The translations under genes were made by a program, and so were the position numbers. Positions 1 to 9,574 of a stretch of 64,000 nucleotides of DNA are shown here, piece after piece; the stretch's first letter is position 1; every line of letters begins with the position of its first letter. Origin of the DNA: Agromyces sp. G08B096 (GTDB lineage: Bacteria > Actinomycetota > Actinomycetes > Actinomycetales > Microbacteriaceae); assembly GCF_040267705.1 (NCBI RefSeq), contig NZ_CP158374.1:2418001-2482000 (forward strand), read 5' to 3'. The notes beneath the pieces were generated by a model. It made no database searches and was not told the DNA's origin. It saw only the letters and a list, made by a program, of their open reading frames with translations.

Positions 1-373
1 GGGCGCGTACGAGGCACGCGGACCTCGACGGTGGGCCATGCGAGTCCTCGCCCTCAGCCTGAGCCGGCTGGCCGGAACGAAGCTCACGGATACCACCTCC
101 GGTTTCCGCGCGACCGGACCTCGCGCTCTCGAACTCTTCGCACGCACCTACCCTGCCGAGTATCTCGGCGACACCGTCGAGTCATTGGTCATCGCACTCC
201 GAGCTGGCTGCACCGTTCGTCAGGTGGCGGTCTCGATGCGCACCCGGGCCGGCGGAGTCCCCTCGCACAATCCACTCAAAGCGGCGATCTATCTAGGTCG
301 AGCGGGGATGGCCTTGCTCGTTGCCTTGTTGCGCCCGCGGGAGACTCTGCGACAGGAACTGGCAACCGCATGA
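1..373 (+). CDS. Family 2 glycosyltransferase, C-terminal part (5' end outside window)
   Basis: The frame is open from base 2 with no start in sight, so only the last 123 residues are present. The visible stretch TDTTSGFRATGPRALELFA is typical of the C-terminal half of DPM1-like GT2 enzymes, which move a sugar from a nucleotide donor to a polyprenyl phosphate or glycan on the cytoplasmic face. The nucleotide-binding N-terminus lies upstream. Its stop codon overlaps the start of the DUF2304 membrane protein (ATGA), so the two are translationally coupled; GT2/DUF2304 pairs are common in actinobacterial glycan loci. Donor and acceptor cannot be told from this fragment. The in-frame ATG at 38 is internal, not a start. 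Confidence 0.75.
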   Translation, partial: GAYEARGPRRWAMRVLALSLSRLAGTKLTDTTSGFRATGPRALELFARTYPAEYLGDTVESLVIALRAGCTVRQVAVSMRTRAGGVPSHNPLKAAIYLGRAGMALLVALLRPRETLRQELATA

Positions 374-738
374 GCGTCACCACCTATGTCCTCGGCATCG
401 CGGCAGCCATCGCCACCCTTGTCGTGGTCATCGAGCTGCTTCGCCGCCGGCGACTACGCGAACGTCACGCGGTCTGGTGGCTGCTCGCGGGATTCCTCGC
501 ACTCATCATCGGGATCTTCCCCCAGGTGCTCGTGTGGGCAGCGGGAGTCGTGGGCATCGAGATCCCGACCAACCTCATCTTCTTCGTCAGCCTCGTTCTG
601 CTGTTCCTCGTCTGCATCCAGCATTCTTCCGAGCTGACCCGCCTGGAGGACAAGGTGCGCATTCTCGCAGAGGAGCAGGCCCTCGCCCGCCAACGGATCA
701 GCGACCTGGAGGCGGCGCCCAGCGACGACGCGCACTGA
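370..738 (+). CDS. DUF2304 family small membrane protein
   Basis: A 122-residue protein with three hydrophobic segments (about residues 4-24, 33-57 and 61-82), each long enough to span the membrane, followed by a charged, coiled-coil-like tail rich in Glu, Arg and Ala. This is the DUF2304 layout. Such proteins sit beside polyprenyl-phosphate glycosyltransferases and are thought to help anchor them or handle the lipid-linked sugar; that role is inferred from the neighbour. The ATG at 370 overlaps the upstream stop by four bases. An in-frame opening further upstream (from 31) lies inside the GT2 gene and is not a start. The last 41 bases overlap the 3' end of the flippase-like gene on the other strand. 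Confidence 0.75.
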   Translation: MSVTTYVLGIAAAIATLVVVIELLRRRRLRERHAVWWLLAGFLALIIGIFPQVLVWAAGVVGIEIPTNLIFFVSLVLLFLVCIQHSSELTRLEDKVRILAEEQALARQRISDLEAAPSDDAH

Positions 739-1954
739 GCCCGATCGTCTGTACGAGCAGCCCCGCGATGGGGCCGAACCAGAGCGCGAGGATCGCTCGC
801 TCGACGAGCGGCAGCGGGAGCAGCAGTAGCCCGACGGTGGCGACCGCGGCGACGACCCAGCCGGCCGTGAACAACGAGTGGCGGTTGCGCGCGAGGACGA
901 GCGGTCCAGTCACGCACAACGCCCCGATCGCCGCCGACGAGCCGATGACGCCCGCGAGAATGAACCCGGGAAGCGCGAACTCGGGTCCGAACGCGACGAG
1001 CATCAGCTGCTCGCCCCAGATCCACGCGACGCCGGCGGCCATCCCGCTGAATACGGCCACGATGCCCACGAGACGCGCCGCGTCCCGGAAAGCGTTCCGT
1101 GCGGAGGTCTTGAAGCGAACCACCAGATAGCTCTGCAGGGCGAGCACGACGACGACGATGGGGGCACGGGTGAGATTGATCGCGAACACCAGCGGCGCGA
1201 ACTCCGTGGCATCGGCACCGCCGGTCGTCGCCCCGAGCAGGAGTGGGAAACCACTGATGAGCACACCCGTCGATGCTGCACCGATCACGGTTCGAAGGGA
1301 GTTTCCGATCAACCGCGATGCATCGACGTCCAACTCGAAGCGCCGACGCACCCCTCGGGCGGCGAACGGCCAGACGAGAAGCGGTGCCATGAGGAACGGG
1401 ATGACGACCGCCCAGGCGACGACGACGACGTCTCCGCTGATGAGCATCGACGCACCGGCGAGCACGAGCCGCAGAACGCCATCGACGATGACCATCGCCG
1501 CGATCGGGCGCCACAACTGCAGTCCGTACAAGATGCCGGCGACGACGGTCACGATGACATACGAGGCGACGCCGAACGAGAGCGGCCAGATCAGCGAAGT
1601 CCAGTCTGCGCCGAACACCGATGGCGACCAGACCGGTGAGCTGCCGAGCACGAGCACCGCGACGGTGGCCGCCGCCGTGGCAGCGAATCCGATGGCGAGT
1701 CTGCTCGAGCGCCTCGTCGCGTCTCCACCCGGGGAATCGCTCCGGTGTGCGCTGCGGGTCACCTCTTGCTGAATGCCCGATGCGCCGCTCACCCAGAGGT
1801 ACAGCGCCGACCAGAAGACGGCGAAGACGGCATAGGTGGATGCGCCGAGCGCCGGCCCCGAGAAGGCGGACAGGAGGTATCCCGCGCCTCCACCGACTGC
1901 GGTACCGATGAGGACCCAGCCAGCACCGCCGAGTGCGCTTCCGGCTCTAGCCAC
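698..1954 (-). CDS. Polysaccharide flippase-like membrane protein (Wzx/MATE-type)
   Basis: This 418-residue protein is hydrophobic almost throughout, with about ten to twelve membrane segments and short basic loops, and it opens with a glycine-rich first helix. Length and layout match polysaccharide-biosynthesis flippases of the MOP superfamily, which move lipid-linked sugars across the membrane. No single diagnostic motif is visible, so the assignment rests on topology and on the glycan genes around it. It starts at a GTG only six bases after the stop of the epimerase gene, with no strong ribosome-binding site, which suggests coupled translation. Its 3' end runs 41 bases into the DUF2304 gene on the opposite strand. 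Confidence 0.65.
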   Translation of the reverse strand: MARAGSALGGAGWVLIGTAVGGGAGYLLSAFSGPALGASTYAVFAVFWSALYLWVSGASGIQQEVTRSAHRSDSPGGDATRRSSRLAIGFAATAAATVAVLVLGSSPVWSPSVFGADWTSLIWPLSFGVASYVIVTVVAGILYGLQLWRPIAAMVIVDGVLRLVLAGASMLISGDVVVVAWAVVIPFLMAPLLVWPFAARGVRRRFELDVDASRLIGNSLRTVIGAASTGVLISGFPLLLGATTGGADATEFAPLVFAINLTRAPIVVVVLALQSYLVVRFKTSARNAFRDAARLVGIVAVFSGMAAGVAWIWGEQLMLVAFGPEFALPGFILAGVIGSSAAIGALCVTGPLVLARNRHSLFTAGWVVAAVATVGLLLLPLPLVERAILALWFGPIAGLLVQTIGLSARRRWAPPPGR

Positions 1955-1960
1955 CGAAGG

Positions 1961-3022
1961 TCACAGCGTCTGCTCGATCCACTCCTGGAGATCGGCGATG
2001 CCGCGATCGAGCGACCACTCAGGTCGCCAATCGAGCGCCGCGAGGGAGTCGTCGATGTCGCATGATGCGTGGCGGACGTCGCCGTCGCGGAACGCCCCAG
2101 TGATGTGCGGCGCGGGCGCGCCGTGGTACTCGGCGAGCTTCCTCGCGAGCTCGAGAATGGTCGTGGCGACCCCGGAGCCGATGTCGAAACAGCTCGCGGG
2201 CGCCTCCGGCGGATTGACGGTGACGGCTGCCACCGCCGCCGCGACGTCGTGGATGTAGACGAAATCCCGAGTGATCAGCCCGTCTTCGTACACGGGGATC
2301 GATTCGCCGCGGCGCGCGAGCTGCGAGAACAGGGAGACGATCCCCGTATACGGGTTCGACAAGGACTGCCCCGCCCCATAGACGTTCTGGAATCGCAGAA
2401 CGCTGAGCTTGGACCCGTGCGCGCCACTCCAGGCGGCTAGGATCTGCTCCTGGGCGAGCTTGGTGGCCCCGTAGATGCTGGTCGGCGACGGCCAGGTCCG
2501 CGCAGCCGCACTCGGAAGCGACACAGCCCCCGGGAAGTCCCACTGGCCGGATACCAGTTGAGCGTGCGAACGCTGACCGGGGCGGAAGGTGGAGCCGTCA
2601 GCGCGCTGCCACTCACCCTCGCCGTAGACTGCCCGCGACCCGCTGAACACGAAGTGCGCGGGTACATGGCCGACGCGGCTGAACCCGTCGAGCATGGCGG
2701 TGGTTCCGACGACGTTCACCTCAGCGTGCCGGGTGGCCTGATGCAGCGACTGGCCCGTGCCGGTCTCAGCCGCGAGATGGATGACCGTGTCGGGACGGAC
2801 ATGGGCGAGTAGCTCGTCCCAGGTAGCTGCTCGTGCGACGTCGGCCACGACGAGCTCAGCGGACCCCGCGAGCGACGCCGGCCGGACGGGCTCCGGGTGA
2901 ACCTGCGGGTGGAGATTGTCGACGACGACCCAGCGCTCGGCTCGCTCAGCGATCAGTCTCGACACTGACGTGCCGATGAACCCGGCGCCGCCCGTCACCA
3001 GGACGGTCCCCAACTCGGTCAC
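1961..3022 (-). CDS. NAD-dependent sugar epimerase/dehydratase
   Basis: An extended short-chain dehydrogenase of 353 residues that acts on a nucleotide sugar. The Rossmann motif TGGAGFIG lies at about residues 9-16 and the catalytic YGATK (YxxxK) near residue 181. About 40 residues between the active-site Ser region (FVFSGSRAVYGEGEW) and YGATK are longer than in GalE. The GTG at 3022 is chosen because AAAGGA sits six bases upstream; an earlier in-frame GTG at 3046 adds eight residues without a ribosome-binding site. It heads a minus-strand pair with the flippase. The exact sugar substrate cannot be read from the sequence; UDP-glucose 4-epimerase-like or GDP-sugar enzymes are both possible. 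Confidence 0.8.
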   Translation of the reverse strand: MTELGTVLVTGGAGFIGTSVSRLIAERAERWVVVDNLHPQVHPEPVRPASLAGSAELVVADVARAATWDELLAHVRPDTVIHLAAETGTGQSLHQATRHAEVNVVGTTAMLDGFSRVGHVPAHFVFSGSRAVYGEGEWQRADGSTFRPGQRSHAQLVSGQWDFPGAVSLPSAAARTWPSPTSIYGATKLAQEQILAAWSGAHGSKLSVLRFQNVYGAGQSLSNPYTGIVSLFSQLARRGESIPVYEDGLITRDFVYIHDVAAAVAAVTVNPPEAPASCFDIGSGVATTILELARKLAEYHGAPAPHITGAFRDGDVRHASCDIDDSLAALDWRPEWSLDRGIADLQEWIEQTL

Positions 3023-3060
3023 ATGGAGTCCTTTCGTCGAGTGCACAAACCCAAGAGAGC

Positions 3061-4314
3061 CTACCCGACCTCAGATTCCGGCTCGGCTGTCGTCTGCTGT
3101 GGCGAGGAGGTGCGGCCAGCGCGGGACCTGCGGGCGAGGGATCGGGAGCGCTCATACCAGTAGCGCACTCCTCGCCCGGGGCCCCAATCCTTCAGCGCGA
3201 GCGCCCACTTCTCAACCCCGTGCCAACTGAGCCAGGCGCATCCGCCGGCGATCACGACGGTCGAAAGCACCCACGGCAGGTAGCCCCAGCGGTACCAACC
3301 GAGGGCCGCGGTGGCCTGCTGGACGAGGAACCCGTACACGTAGATGCCATAGGAATAGTCGTTCTTCGCGCCGATCCGCTGGGACCACTTCGGAAGCCGG
3401 GCCGCCATCCAGAGCAGGAGATACGCGAAGGCGGGGTATCCGATGAGGGTCCAGCCCGACGTTCTCAACGAGACGATCACGGCGGCCGCGGAGAGCAGGG
3501 CCAGGCCGTCGTGGAAGACGATCTCCTTCGAATAGACGGCGATCGTTGCACCGATCATGAAGATCAGGCCGAGCTTCAGCGTGTACCCATCCGCCAGCTG
3601 AGGCACGACGGTGCCCGCAGCGCCAGGCACGATCTTCGAAGCGAGTTCCATGACGAAGTAGAAGGCGGTGATGCCGAGGACCAGGAGTCGTGCCCGCTTG
3701 AGGATCCCGAACATCACCAGCACGGCGATGATGAGGTAGCAGCCGAACTCGTAGGCCAGCGTCCACAGCGACCCATTGAAGACGCTACCGTGCACGGCCT
3801 GACCGTACGGTGTGTCGACGAAGATGTCGTGGATGCCCCACTGTCGCATCGTCAGGTCGGCGTTGCCGGTGAAATACGCCACCGGCCCGCCCGGCCCCAG
3901 GGTGAGATAGTCGGCGAGGTCCCGCCCCATCACCAGCCAGGCGATCGGGCCGACGATCAAGGAGCCGACGAGGAGCACGATCCAGAACGCTGGGAAGATC
4001 CGCAGCACGCGGCGCCAGAGGAACTGCACGACGTCCGCGTTCATGCCCGATTTCGCGATCAGATAACCGGAGATCGCGAAGAACCCTGCGACGGCGAATC
4101 CACCGATCGACTCCTGTCCGCGCGACCAGCCGAGGCTCGGGTTCGGTCCGAATCCACCCAGCGGGAACGCGTGATCGAAGATGACCGCGGTGGCGAGTAC
4201 CAGACGGATCACTCCGAGCGAGTTCCGGTGCCCGGCGAGCGCCTCACCGATCGATCCGGGGCGCGTGCCCGCGATGCGCGCAGGAACCAGTCCCTGCGTC
4301 TCGGTTGACGTCAT
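3061..4314 (-). CDS. Acyltransferase 3 family membrane protein (OafA-like)
   Basis: A 417-residue integral membrane acyltransferase with about ten membrane segments. The family signatures are visible at the N-terminus: R..L.V.RLVLA..VIFDHAFP with the conserved His, and GFFAISGYLIAKS. Such enzymes O-acetylate or otherwise acylate surface sugars using cytoplasmic acyl-CoA. The open frame continues upstream to 4836, but the ATG at 4314 has GAGGAG four bases before it and begins the recognisable domain, so the extension is rejected. It lies upstream of and on the same strand as the epimerase (38-base gap). The C-terminal 40 residues are basic and then polar, presumably cytoplasmic. Confidence 0.85.
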   Translation of the reverse strand: MTSTETQGLVPARIAGTRPGSIGEALAGHRNSLGVIRLVLATAVIFDHAFPLGGFGPNPSLGWSRGQESIGGFAVAGFFAISGYLIAKSGMNADVVQFLWRRVLRIFPAFWIVLLVGSLIVGPIAWLVMGRDLADYLTLGPGGPVAYFTGNADLTMRQWGIHDIFVDTPYGQAVHGSVFNGSLWTLAYEFGCYLIIAVLVMFGILKRARLLVLGITAFYFVMELASKIVPGAAGTVVPQLADGYTLKLGLIFMIGATIAVYSKEIVFHDGLALLSAAAVIVSLRTSGWTLIGYPAFAYLLLWMAARLPKWSQRIGAKNDYSYGIYVYGFLVQQATAALGWYRWGYLPWVLSTVVIAGGCAWLSWHGVEKWALALKDWGPGRGVRYWYERSRSLARRSRAGRTSSPQQTTAEPESEVG

Positions 4315-4480
4315 TCCGCTCCTCGGTAAGCCTGGCGCGGCGCGCCCGTGAATTCCCCGCGCCAGCGGCATGCCAATGATACGTGGTCGCACCGGTCGCC
4401 ACTCGCGCCCCGCAGGCGCTCGATACCGCCGGTGGCCTATCCTGAACTGGTTTGCCCCCTCCGCCACGCCTGGAGCGCCG

Positions 4481-6073
4481 ATGATCGACCGAACGGCCAT
4501 GCCCGCCGCCCGTCTTGCTCCGTGGAGCGTGTTCGGCGCGGTGTTCGCCCTGTTCTCACTGCTGATGGGGATCTGGGCGCTCGCGTCGCCACTCATGGCT
4601 GTTCCGGACGAACCCGCCCATGCGATCCGCGCAGCGGCAGTCGTACGCGGACAGTTCATCGCCGGTGCATCCCCTGACCAGCCGTGGCAAGCTGAGGTGA
4701 CAGTTCCCCGCTTCGTGGCGCACACGGGCTCACTGACCTGCTTCGCGTTCGACCCGACGAAGTCGGCCGCATGCCAGACGCCTCTCGACGGCGACCAAGA
4801 CGAGTTGGTGCCGGCGCCGACTTCCGCGAACGTCAACAGTCCCGCGTACTACGCGATCGTCGGCCTGCCAACGCTCGTCTTGAGCGGCGACGTCGCCATC
4901 TACGCCATGCGCCTGGTCAACGCCGTGCTGGTGGCCGCGCTCATGGGATTCACCGCGATGGCCCTCAGTATGGCCCGATGGGCACGGTGGTCGCTCCTCG
5001 CGTTCGCCGTCTCGGCCACCCCCATGCTCCTGTTCCTCGGCGGTTCCATCAATCCGAACGCCGCCGAGATCGCATCGGCGATGGCGGTGTTCGCCGCACT
5101 CGTCGCGGTGCTGACTGCGCCCATGTCCGATCGGCGGCTTTGGGCCCTCACCGCCGTCACCATCGGCAGTGTGTGGATGCTGGTGAACACGCGGAGCATC
5201 GCCCTCCTGTGGTTGGTGGTCGTCGTCAGCGCCGCGCTCGTGCTCGGCCGACCCGGCGTCGTCCGCCGGGTGCTTCGGCGGCCGGCCGCGTGGGTCGCTC
5301 TCGCCGCCTCATTCGCTGTCTCGCTCGCCGCCTTCGCCTGGTACACCAAGCCGCAGATCGATGCGCCTGCCGGCTCGGCGCCCGACTACCCGTTGATGGG
5401 CGCACCGTTCTTCACGGGATTTCAACTCATGCTCGAGCAGACCTTCGATCTCTTCTCTGGTTGGGTCGGCATCTTCGGATGGCTGGACACTGCGGCTCCG
5501 GGATGGGCGCAGGGGGTATGGGCGATCCTTCTCACGACGCCGGTCCTCGGGGCGATCGCATTCGGCAGCGGGCGCGCTCGCATCGCAACGATCCTCTTGG
5601 TGGCGGCTGCGTTCCTCATCCCCCCGATCGCCCAGGGCGTGTTGATCACCGACTACGGTCTCATCTGGCAGGCACGCTATGCGATGGCCGTCTACTGCTG
5701 CATGGTGATCTGCGCCGGCATCGCGTTGGACGGTATCAGGCAGGACGCGCCACTCCCGTCGCGTGGCCGCATCGGAACCGTTGCACTGGTGTTGGCTGCG
5801 TTCGGCCAACTCGTGACCTTCGTCTGGGTCCTCCGGCGGTACGTTGTGGGCACAGGCGGCTGGGCGGACATGCTGCTGCGCCCGGAGTGGCAGCCTCCCC
5901 TGGGCTGGCTCACGCTCACAGTGGCCTTCGCCGCCGTCCTCGCCGCAGGCGTGGTGTTTGCCTCCCGGGCCCTGCACCCGCGACTGGTCGCAGCCAACGG
6001 GGTGGAGGCGGTCGACGCGATCCAGCCCGTCGTGCCCGCGGGCACGACGCCCAGAACGAAGTCAGCGGGTTAG
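4481..6073 (+). CDS. DUF2142 family polytopic membrane protein
   Basis: A 530-residue protein with about eleven membrane segments. The first is followed by PDEPAH at residues 42-47, the acidic signature of DUF2142 proteins, in the extracytoplasmic loop position where GT-C glycosyltransferases carry their catalytic Asp/Glu. DUF2142 members are found in actinobacterial wall-glycan loci and are suspected to transfer sugars from polyprenyl-phosphate donors outside the cell (inference). The ATG at 4481 has GGAG seven bases upstream; the frame remains open to 4370 but that stretch is basic and non-membrane, so it is left out. The 3' end overlaps the convergent next gene by 12 bases. Confidence 0.8.
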   Translation: MIDRTAMPAARLAPWSVFGAVFALFSLLMGIWALASPLMAVPDEPAHAIRAAAVVRGQFIAGASPDQPWQAEVTVPRFVAHTGSLTCFAFDPTKSAACQTPLDGDQDELVPAPTSANVNSPAYYAIVGLPTLVLSGDVAIYAMRLVNAVLVAALMGFTAMALSMARWARWSLLAFAVSATPMLLFLGGSINPNAAEIASAMAVFAALVAVLTAPMSDRRLWALTAVTIGSVWMLVNTRSIALLWLVVVVSAALVLGRPGVVRRVLRRPAAWVALAASFAVSLAAFAWYTKPQIDAPAGSAPDYPLMGAPFFTGFQLMLEQTFDLFSGWVGIFGWLDTAAPGWAQGVWAILLTTPVLGAIAFGSGRARIATILLVAAAFLIPPIAQGVLITDYGLIWQARYAMAVYCCMVICAGIALDGIRQDAPLPSRGRIGTVALVLAAFGQLVTFVWVLRRYVVGTGGWADMLLRPEWQPPLGWLTLTVAFAAVLAAGVVFASRALHPRLVAANGVEAVDAIQPVVPAGTTPRTKSAG

Positions 6074-8062
6074 GTACGCGTACAGGTGAAGGGTACGGTC
6101 TTGTGCACCCTCGACCACGCGCAGCGGAACGAGGCAGCTGTACCCCTCGAGCCTGAACTCGGACACGACCCATCCGGGGTCGGCGTGAGCCGCGACGACG
6201 GGATCGCAGGGTGAGATCTGCAGGCGCATCATGGTTCCCACATTCCGTTCGATGACGGCTGGTCGGCCTTCCGGTGCAGGCATCCATTCGTACTGCGCGT
6301 AATTGTTCCAGAGTGCTTCCTGATCGGGAGCGAGATCGCTCATCAACTCACGATCCGGGTACGGTGTGGTTCCCGATACGCTTTGGAATCCGGCAGATCG
6401 GACCCGCGCGACGCTCGCGAGATCGCCGAAGACGAGAACTCGCGGGTTTTCGGAAGGGTCGGCCGACTCGCGGAGCGCCACAGCGAGCGGATCCTCCTCG
6501 AGCGGAGAAATGCCGTGTTGGAGAGGATTCACCGGAAGCCAGCTGGCAGCGGCGTACACCGCAAGGACGAGAGCGGCCCATCCCGACCACGACGGGACCA
6601 GGACGCAGGCAGCAGCGACCCCGAACACGACGCCGCTCGCGGCAGCGAGCCAGCTCGACACCAGCGTGGTGTCCCACGGGAGCGACTCGGCGGACCAGAC
6701 CGTCAGTGCGGCGGTCGCCAGCGCGGCGGCCGCGAGCCAGGGCCAGGACCACACCGCCGGACGCCGTCTCACGGTGGTCGCGAGCGCGAGCAGCAGTATC
6801 GATGCGAAGCCGAGAGCCAGCGGGACGCGCGCGGGTTGAATCCGATCGAGCAGCGTGATCGCCCCGAACCAGGAGGGAAGCGGCAGAAGCGCCCACGCCA
6901 GAAGCAGAACGATCGCGGCCGAGACTCCCGCGAGCATTCCGAACGGTGCGTCGTCCCGCCTCACACGAAGCTTCTTCCTGCGGACGGCCAGGAGCGCGAT
7001 TCCGAGCGCGACGATCACGACCACGGCCACCGGGAACCAAGACGACGAGGCCCCCGACTGATTTGCGATCTCCCCACCGAGACCCGACGCACCGAGGCTC
7101 TGTCCGGCCGCCCCGGTCATCCAGAAGTTCAACGGCGCATCGACCAAGGCGGCCGCCGATGCAGAGCCCGCCTCCACACGACGCTGTCCGGGGTAGATCG
7201 TGCCGGCGATCGCCGCGATACCGGCCGAGTGGGTCGCATACCAAACGCCCATGACGCCGCCGGTCGCCAGGATGGCAACTGAGGAAGTCCAGGCGAGCCT
7301 CCACCAACCGGGGCGCCGATCGAGCACGTAGCCCACGCAGAGCAGGGCGATCACAATCAGCACGGAGATCTGCCAGCCCGGGTAGAGGACAAGTGTCTGG
7401 CTGATCACCGCATAAGCGGCCACGAGCGCGAAGGCGCCAGCGAGGGCTGCCCGCCGCGCCTGCCAAGCGGCAATCATCGCCGCGCCCGCTGCGACACCCC
7501 AACCGAGGAACAAGGTCGGCGCCCACCACGCGGAGTACGGCGTGAACGTCGCGATGACCGCGAATGCAGCCGACAGCAGGATGCGCCGGGTCAGGAGCCC
7601 GAAAAGCGCGTACGTCGCAACCACGCACACGACGAAACCCCACCACCAGTTCCATGCCAGCCCGCGGCCCGGATCGAGGAGGGCGAAGCCCCAATCCTGC
7701 GCCCGGAACGCGATCGACCAGTCCAGCGTCGGGCCTCCGCCCGCCGCGACCGCCTGGTCCACCTCTGCCAGCCCGACCCATGCGGTCGCAGGCATCCCCT
7801 GCCGCGCTGAGGAGATCGCGTTCGGGGTCTCGAGGAGGTACTCGTCGCTGCGTACGCCCAGCGGAGCACCCGCGATCAGGCCCCGGTTCTCGGGATGGTC
7901 GGCGAACGCGCTGATCGACGAGCCCGACAGATCCAGTCCGACCAGCACCGCGAAGAGGGCCACCACGATGAGCGGCAGCACCGCCCACTCCCAGCGCCGC
8001 GCCGCCGCAGAACGCCCAGGGTTCGTCGTTCCCCGTTCTGAGAGAGGCAGGGGTGAGCGCAT
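6062..8062 (-). CDS. Large polytopic membrane protein, GT-C-like, function unknown
   Basis: This 666-residue protein has about twelve membrane segments, a long first extracytoplasmic loop containing FADHPENRG and RSDEYLLETPN, and a soluble C-terminal region of about 150 residues containing LVFGDLASVARVRSAGFQS. The layout resembles YfhO/GT-C-type membrane glycosyltransferases, but I do not recognise a named family with certainty. The start at 8062 is preferred because AAAGG lies five bases upstream and a minus-strand TAGACT (8095-8100) would place transcription start between that and the start codon; in-frame GTG 8128 and ATG 8110 lie upstream of that promoter. It is divergent from the GT4 gene and convergent with the DUF2142 gene, suggesting a role in the same glycan. 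Confidence 0.65.
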   Translation of the reverse strand: MRSPLPLSERGTTNPGRSAAARRWEWAVLPLIVVALFAVLVGLDLSGSSISAFADHPENRGLIAGAPLGVRSDEYLLETPNAISSARQGMPATAWVGLAEVDQAVAAGGGPTLDWSIAFRAQDWGFALLDPGRGLAWNWWWGFVVCVVATYALFGLLTRRILLSAAFAVIATFTPYSAWWAPTLFLGWGVAAGAAMIAAWQARRAALAGAFALVAAYAVISQTLVLYPGWQISVLIVIALLCVGYVLDRRPGWWRLAWTSSVAILATGGVMGVWYATHSAGIAAIAGTIYPGQRRVEAGSASAAALVDAPLNFWMTGAAGQSLGASGLGGEIANQSGASSSWFPVAVVVIVALGIALLAVRRKKLRVRRDDAPFGMLAGVSAAIVLLLAWALLPLPSWFGAITLLDRIQPARVPLALGFASILLLALATTVRRRPAVWSWPWLAAAALATAALTVWSAESLPWDTTLVSSWLAAASGVVFGVAAACVLVPSWSGWAALVLAVYAAASWLPVNPLQHGISPLEEDPLAVALRESADPSENPRVLVFGDLASVARVRSAGFQSVSGTTPYPDRELMSDLAPDQEALWNNYAQYEWMPAPEGRPAVIERNVGTMMRLQISPCDPVVAAHADPGWVVSEFRLEGYSCLVPLRVVEGAQDRTLHLYAYLTR

Positions 8063-8170
8063 CCGAACCTTTCTGACTGCAGGCGACGGCCGTGAGTCTA
8101 GCAACGTCATCCCCCCGGGACTCGGCACTCCACCGTGCTAGTCTCACAGGCTGGCCGGGGAGGGACGATA

Positions 8171-9538
8171 GTGAGCAATGGCACGCATGAGCATCCGCGG
8201 ATCCTGATCTGCACTCCGGATTCGATCGGTGAGCAAATGGCCGGGCCGGCCATTCGAGCGCTGGAAATGGCGAAGGTACTGTCCGCCGGCTGTGAGGTGC
8301 GCTTGGTGTCCACCCAGCAGGCCGATCTCACGCGCGCAGGGATCACGATCGCGTACGCCGACGACGACGCCTTGCGCCGCCACGCCGACTGGGCGGATGC
8401 GATCGTGTTCCAGGGGCACGTGTTGGCGAGCCATCCCTGGCTCTCCGACGCGCGATACGTACTAGTCGCCGACATCTACGACCCCATGCATCTCGAGGTG
8501 CTGGAACAGACCCGATACCTCTCACAGGACGACCGCGAGCACGTCTCAGCGATCACGACGGAGGTGCTGAACACGCAGATCGAACGCGCCGATTTCCTGA
8601 TCTGCGCGTCTGAGAAGCAACGCGACTTCTGGCTCGGACAGCTCGCGGCGCTCGGACGGATCAATCCTCGGACCTACGATGCGGACACCAGCCTGCGGTC
8701 GTTGCTCGCCGTTGCGCCGTTCGGTATCGGCGACGAACCGCCCGTCCAAAGCCGGCACGGCATCAAGGGCACGGTTCCGGGCATCGGCGCCGACGACACG
8801 GTCGTCTTGTGGGGCGGCGGGATCTACAACTGGTTCGACCCCATCACGCTCATCCACGCAATCGATCGCCTGGCCCCGAGGCATCCTGATCTTCGTCTGT
8901 TCTTCCTCGGCGTCAGCCACCCCAACCCGAATGTGCCCGAGATGGAGGTCTCGATGCGCACGCGGGAGCTCGCGGCCGAGCTCGGCCTCGCCGACCGCGT
9001 GGTGTTCTTCAACGAAGGCTGGGTGCCCTACGCCGAACGCGCCGATTTCCTGCTCGATGCAGACCTCGGAGTCAGTACTCATTTCGACCATCTGGAGACG
9101 GCGTTCAGCTTCCGCACCCGGATCCTGGACTACCTCTGGGCGGGGCTGCCCATCGTCGCCACGGACGGCGACACGTTCGCCTCCATCATTCGCGAGCACC
9201 AACTCGGGCGAGTGGTGCCACCGGAGGACGTCGATGCGCTCGCCGACGCACTCGAGCGTTCGCTGTACGGCGACGGCGAGGCGGAACGGCTTCGCGCCAA
9301 TGTGCGCACGTACGCGGACCGGATGCGGTGGTCGACGGTCCTCGCCCCGGTCGCGGCGTTCTGCCGGAACCCCCGACGAGCCGCCGACCGCGGAGTGGAA
9401 TCGGTGCGCCGTCGAGAGCAGCGCTCGCTCGAGATCCGCGTTGAGGCGCTCGAACGCAGCACGTCCTGGCGCATCACGCGCCCACTGCGATGGGCGGCAG
9501 GCAAAGTGGCGCGCCGCGCGATGAGGCGGGCGCAGTGA
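8171..9538 (+). CDS. Family 4 glycosyltransferase
   Basis: A 455-residue cytoplasmic GT-B enzyme. The N-terminal domain has the acceptor-side GPAIRALEMAKVL motif; the C-terminal domain shows FSFRTRILDYLWAGLPIVAT and GRVVPPEDVDALADAL, the usual donor-binding stretch of GT4 enzymes. A basic C-terminal tail with ERSTSWRITRPLRW is a recurring end module of actinobacterial and rhizobial surface-glycan glycosyltransferases, probably membrane-associated. The GTG at 8171 follows GGGGAGGGA with good spacing; the frame extends to 8135 but without a ribosome site. A TAGTCT hexamer at 8139-8144 may be its -10. Donor sugar unknown; rhamnose is plausible given the rfb genes. Confidence 0.85.
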   Translation: MSNGTHEHPRILICTPDSIGEQMAGPAIRALEMAKVLSAGCEVRLVSTQQADLTRAGITIAYADDDALRRHADWADAIVFQGHVLASHPWLSDARYVLVADIYDPMHLEVLEQTRYLSQDDREHVSAITTEVLNTQIERADFLICASEKQRDFWLGQLAALGRINPRTYDADTSLRSLLAVAPFGIGDEPPVQSRHGIKGTVPGIGADDTVVLWGGGIYNWFDPITLIHAIDRLAPRHPDLRLFFLGVSHPNPNVPEMEVSMRTRELAAELGLADRVVFFNEGWVPYAERADFLLDADLGVSTHFDHLETAFSFRTRILDYLWAGLPIVATDGDTFASIIREHQLGRVVPPEDVDALADALERSLYGDGEAERLRANVRTYADRMRWSTVLAPVAAFCRNPRRAADRGVESVRRREQRSLEIRVEALERSTSWRITRPLRWAAGKVARRAMRRAQ

Positions 9539-9574
9539 GCTGAGCGCGTGGCGCCTCGACCGCGCGACGCAGCC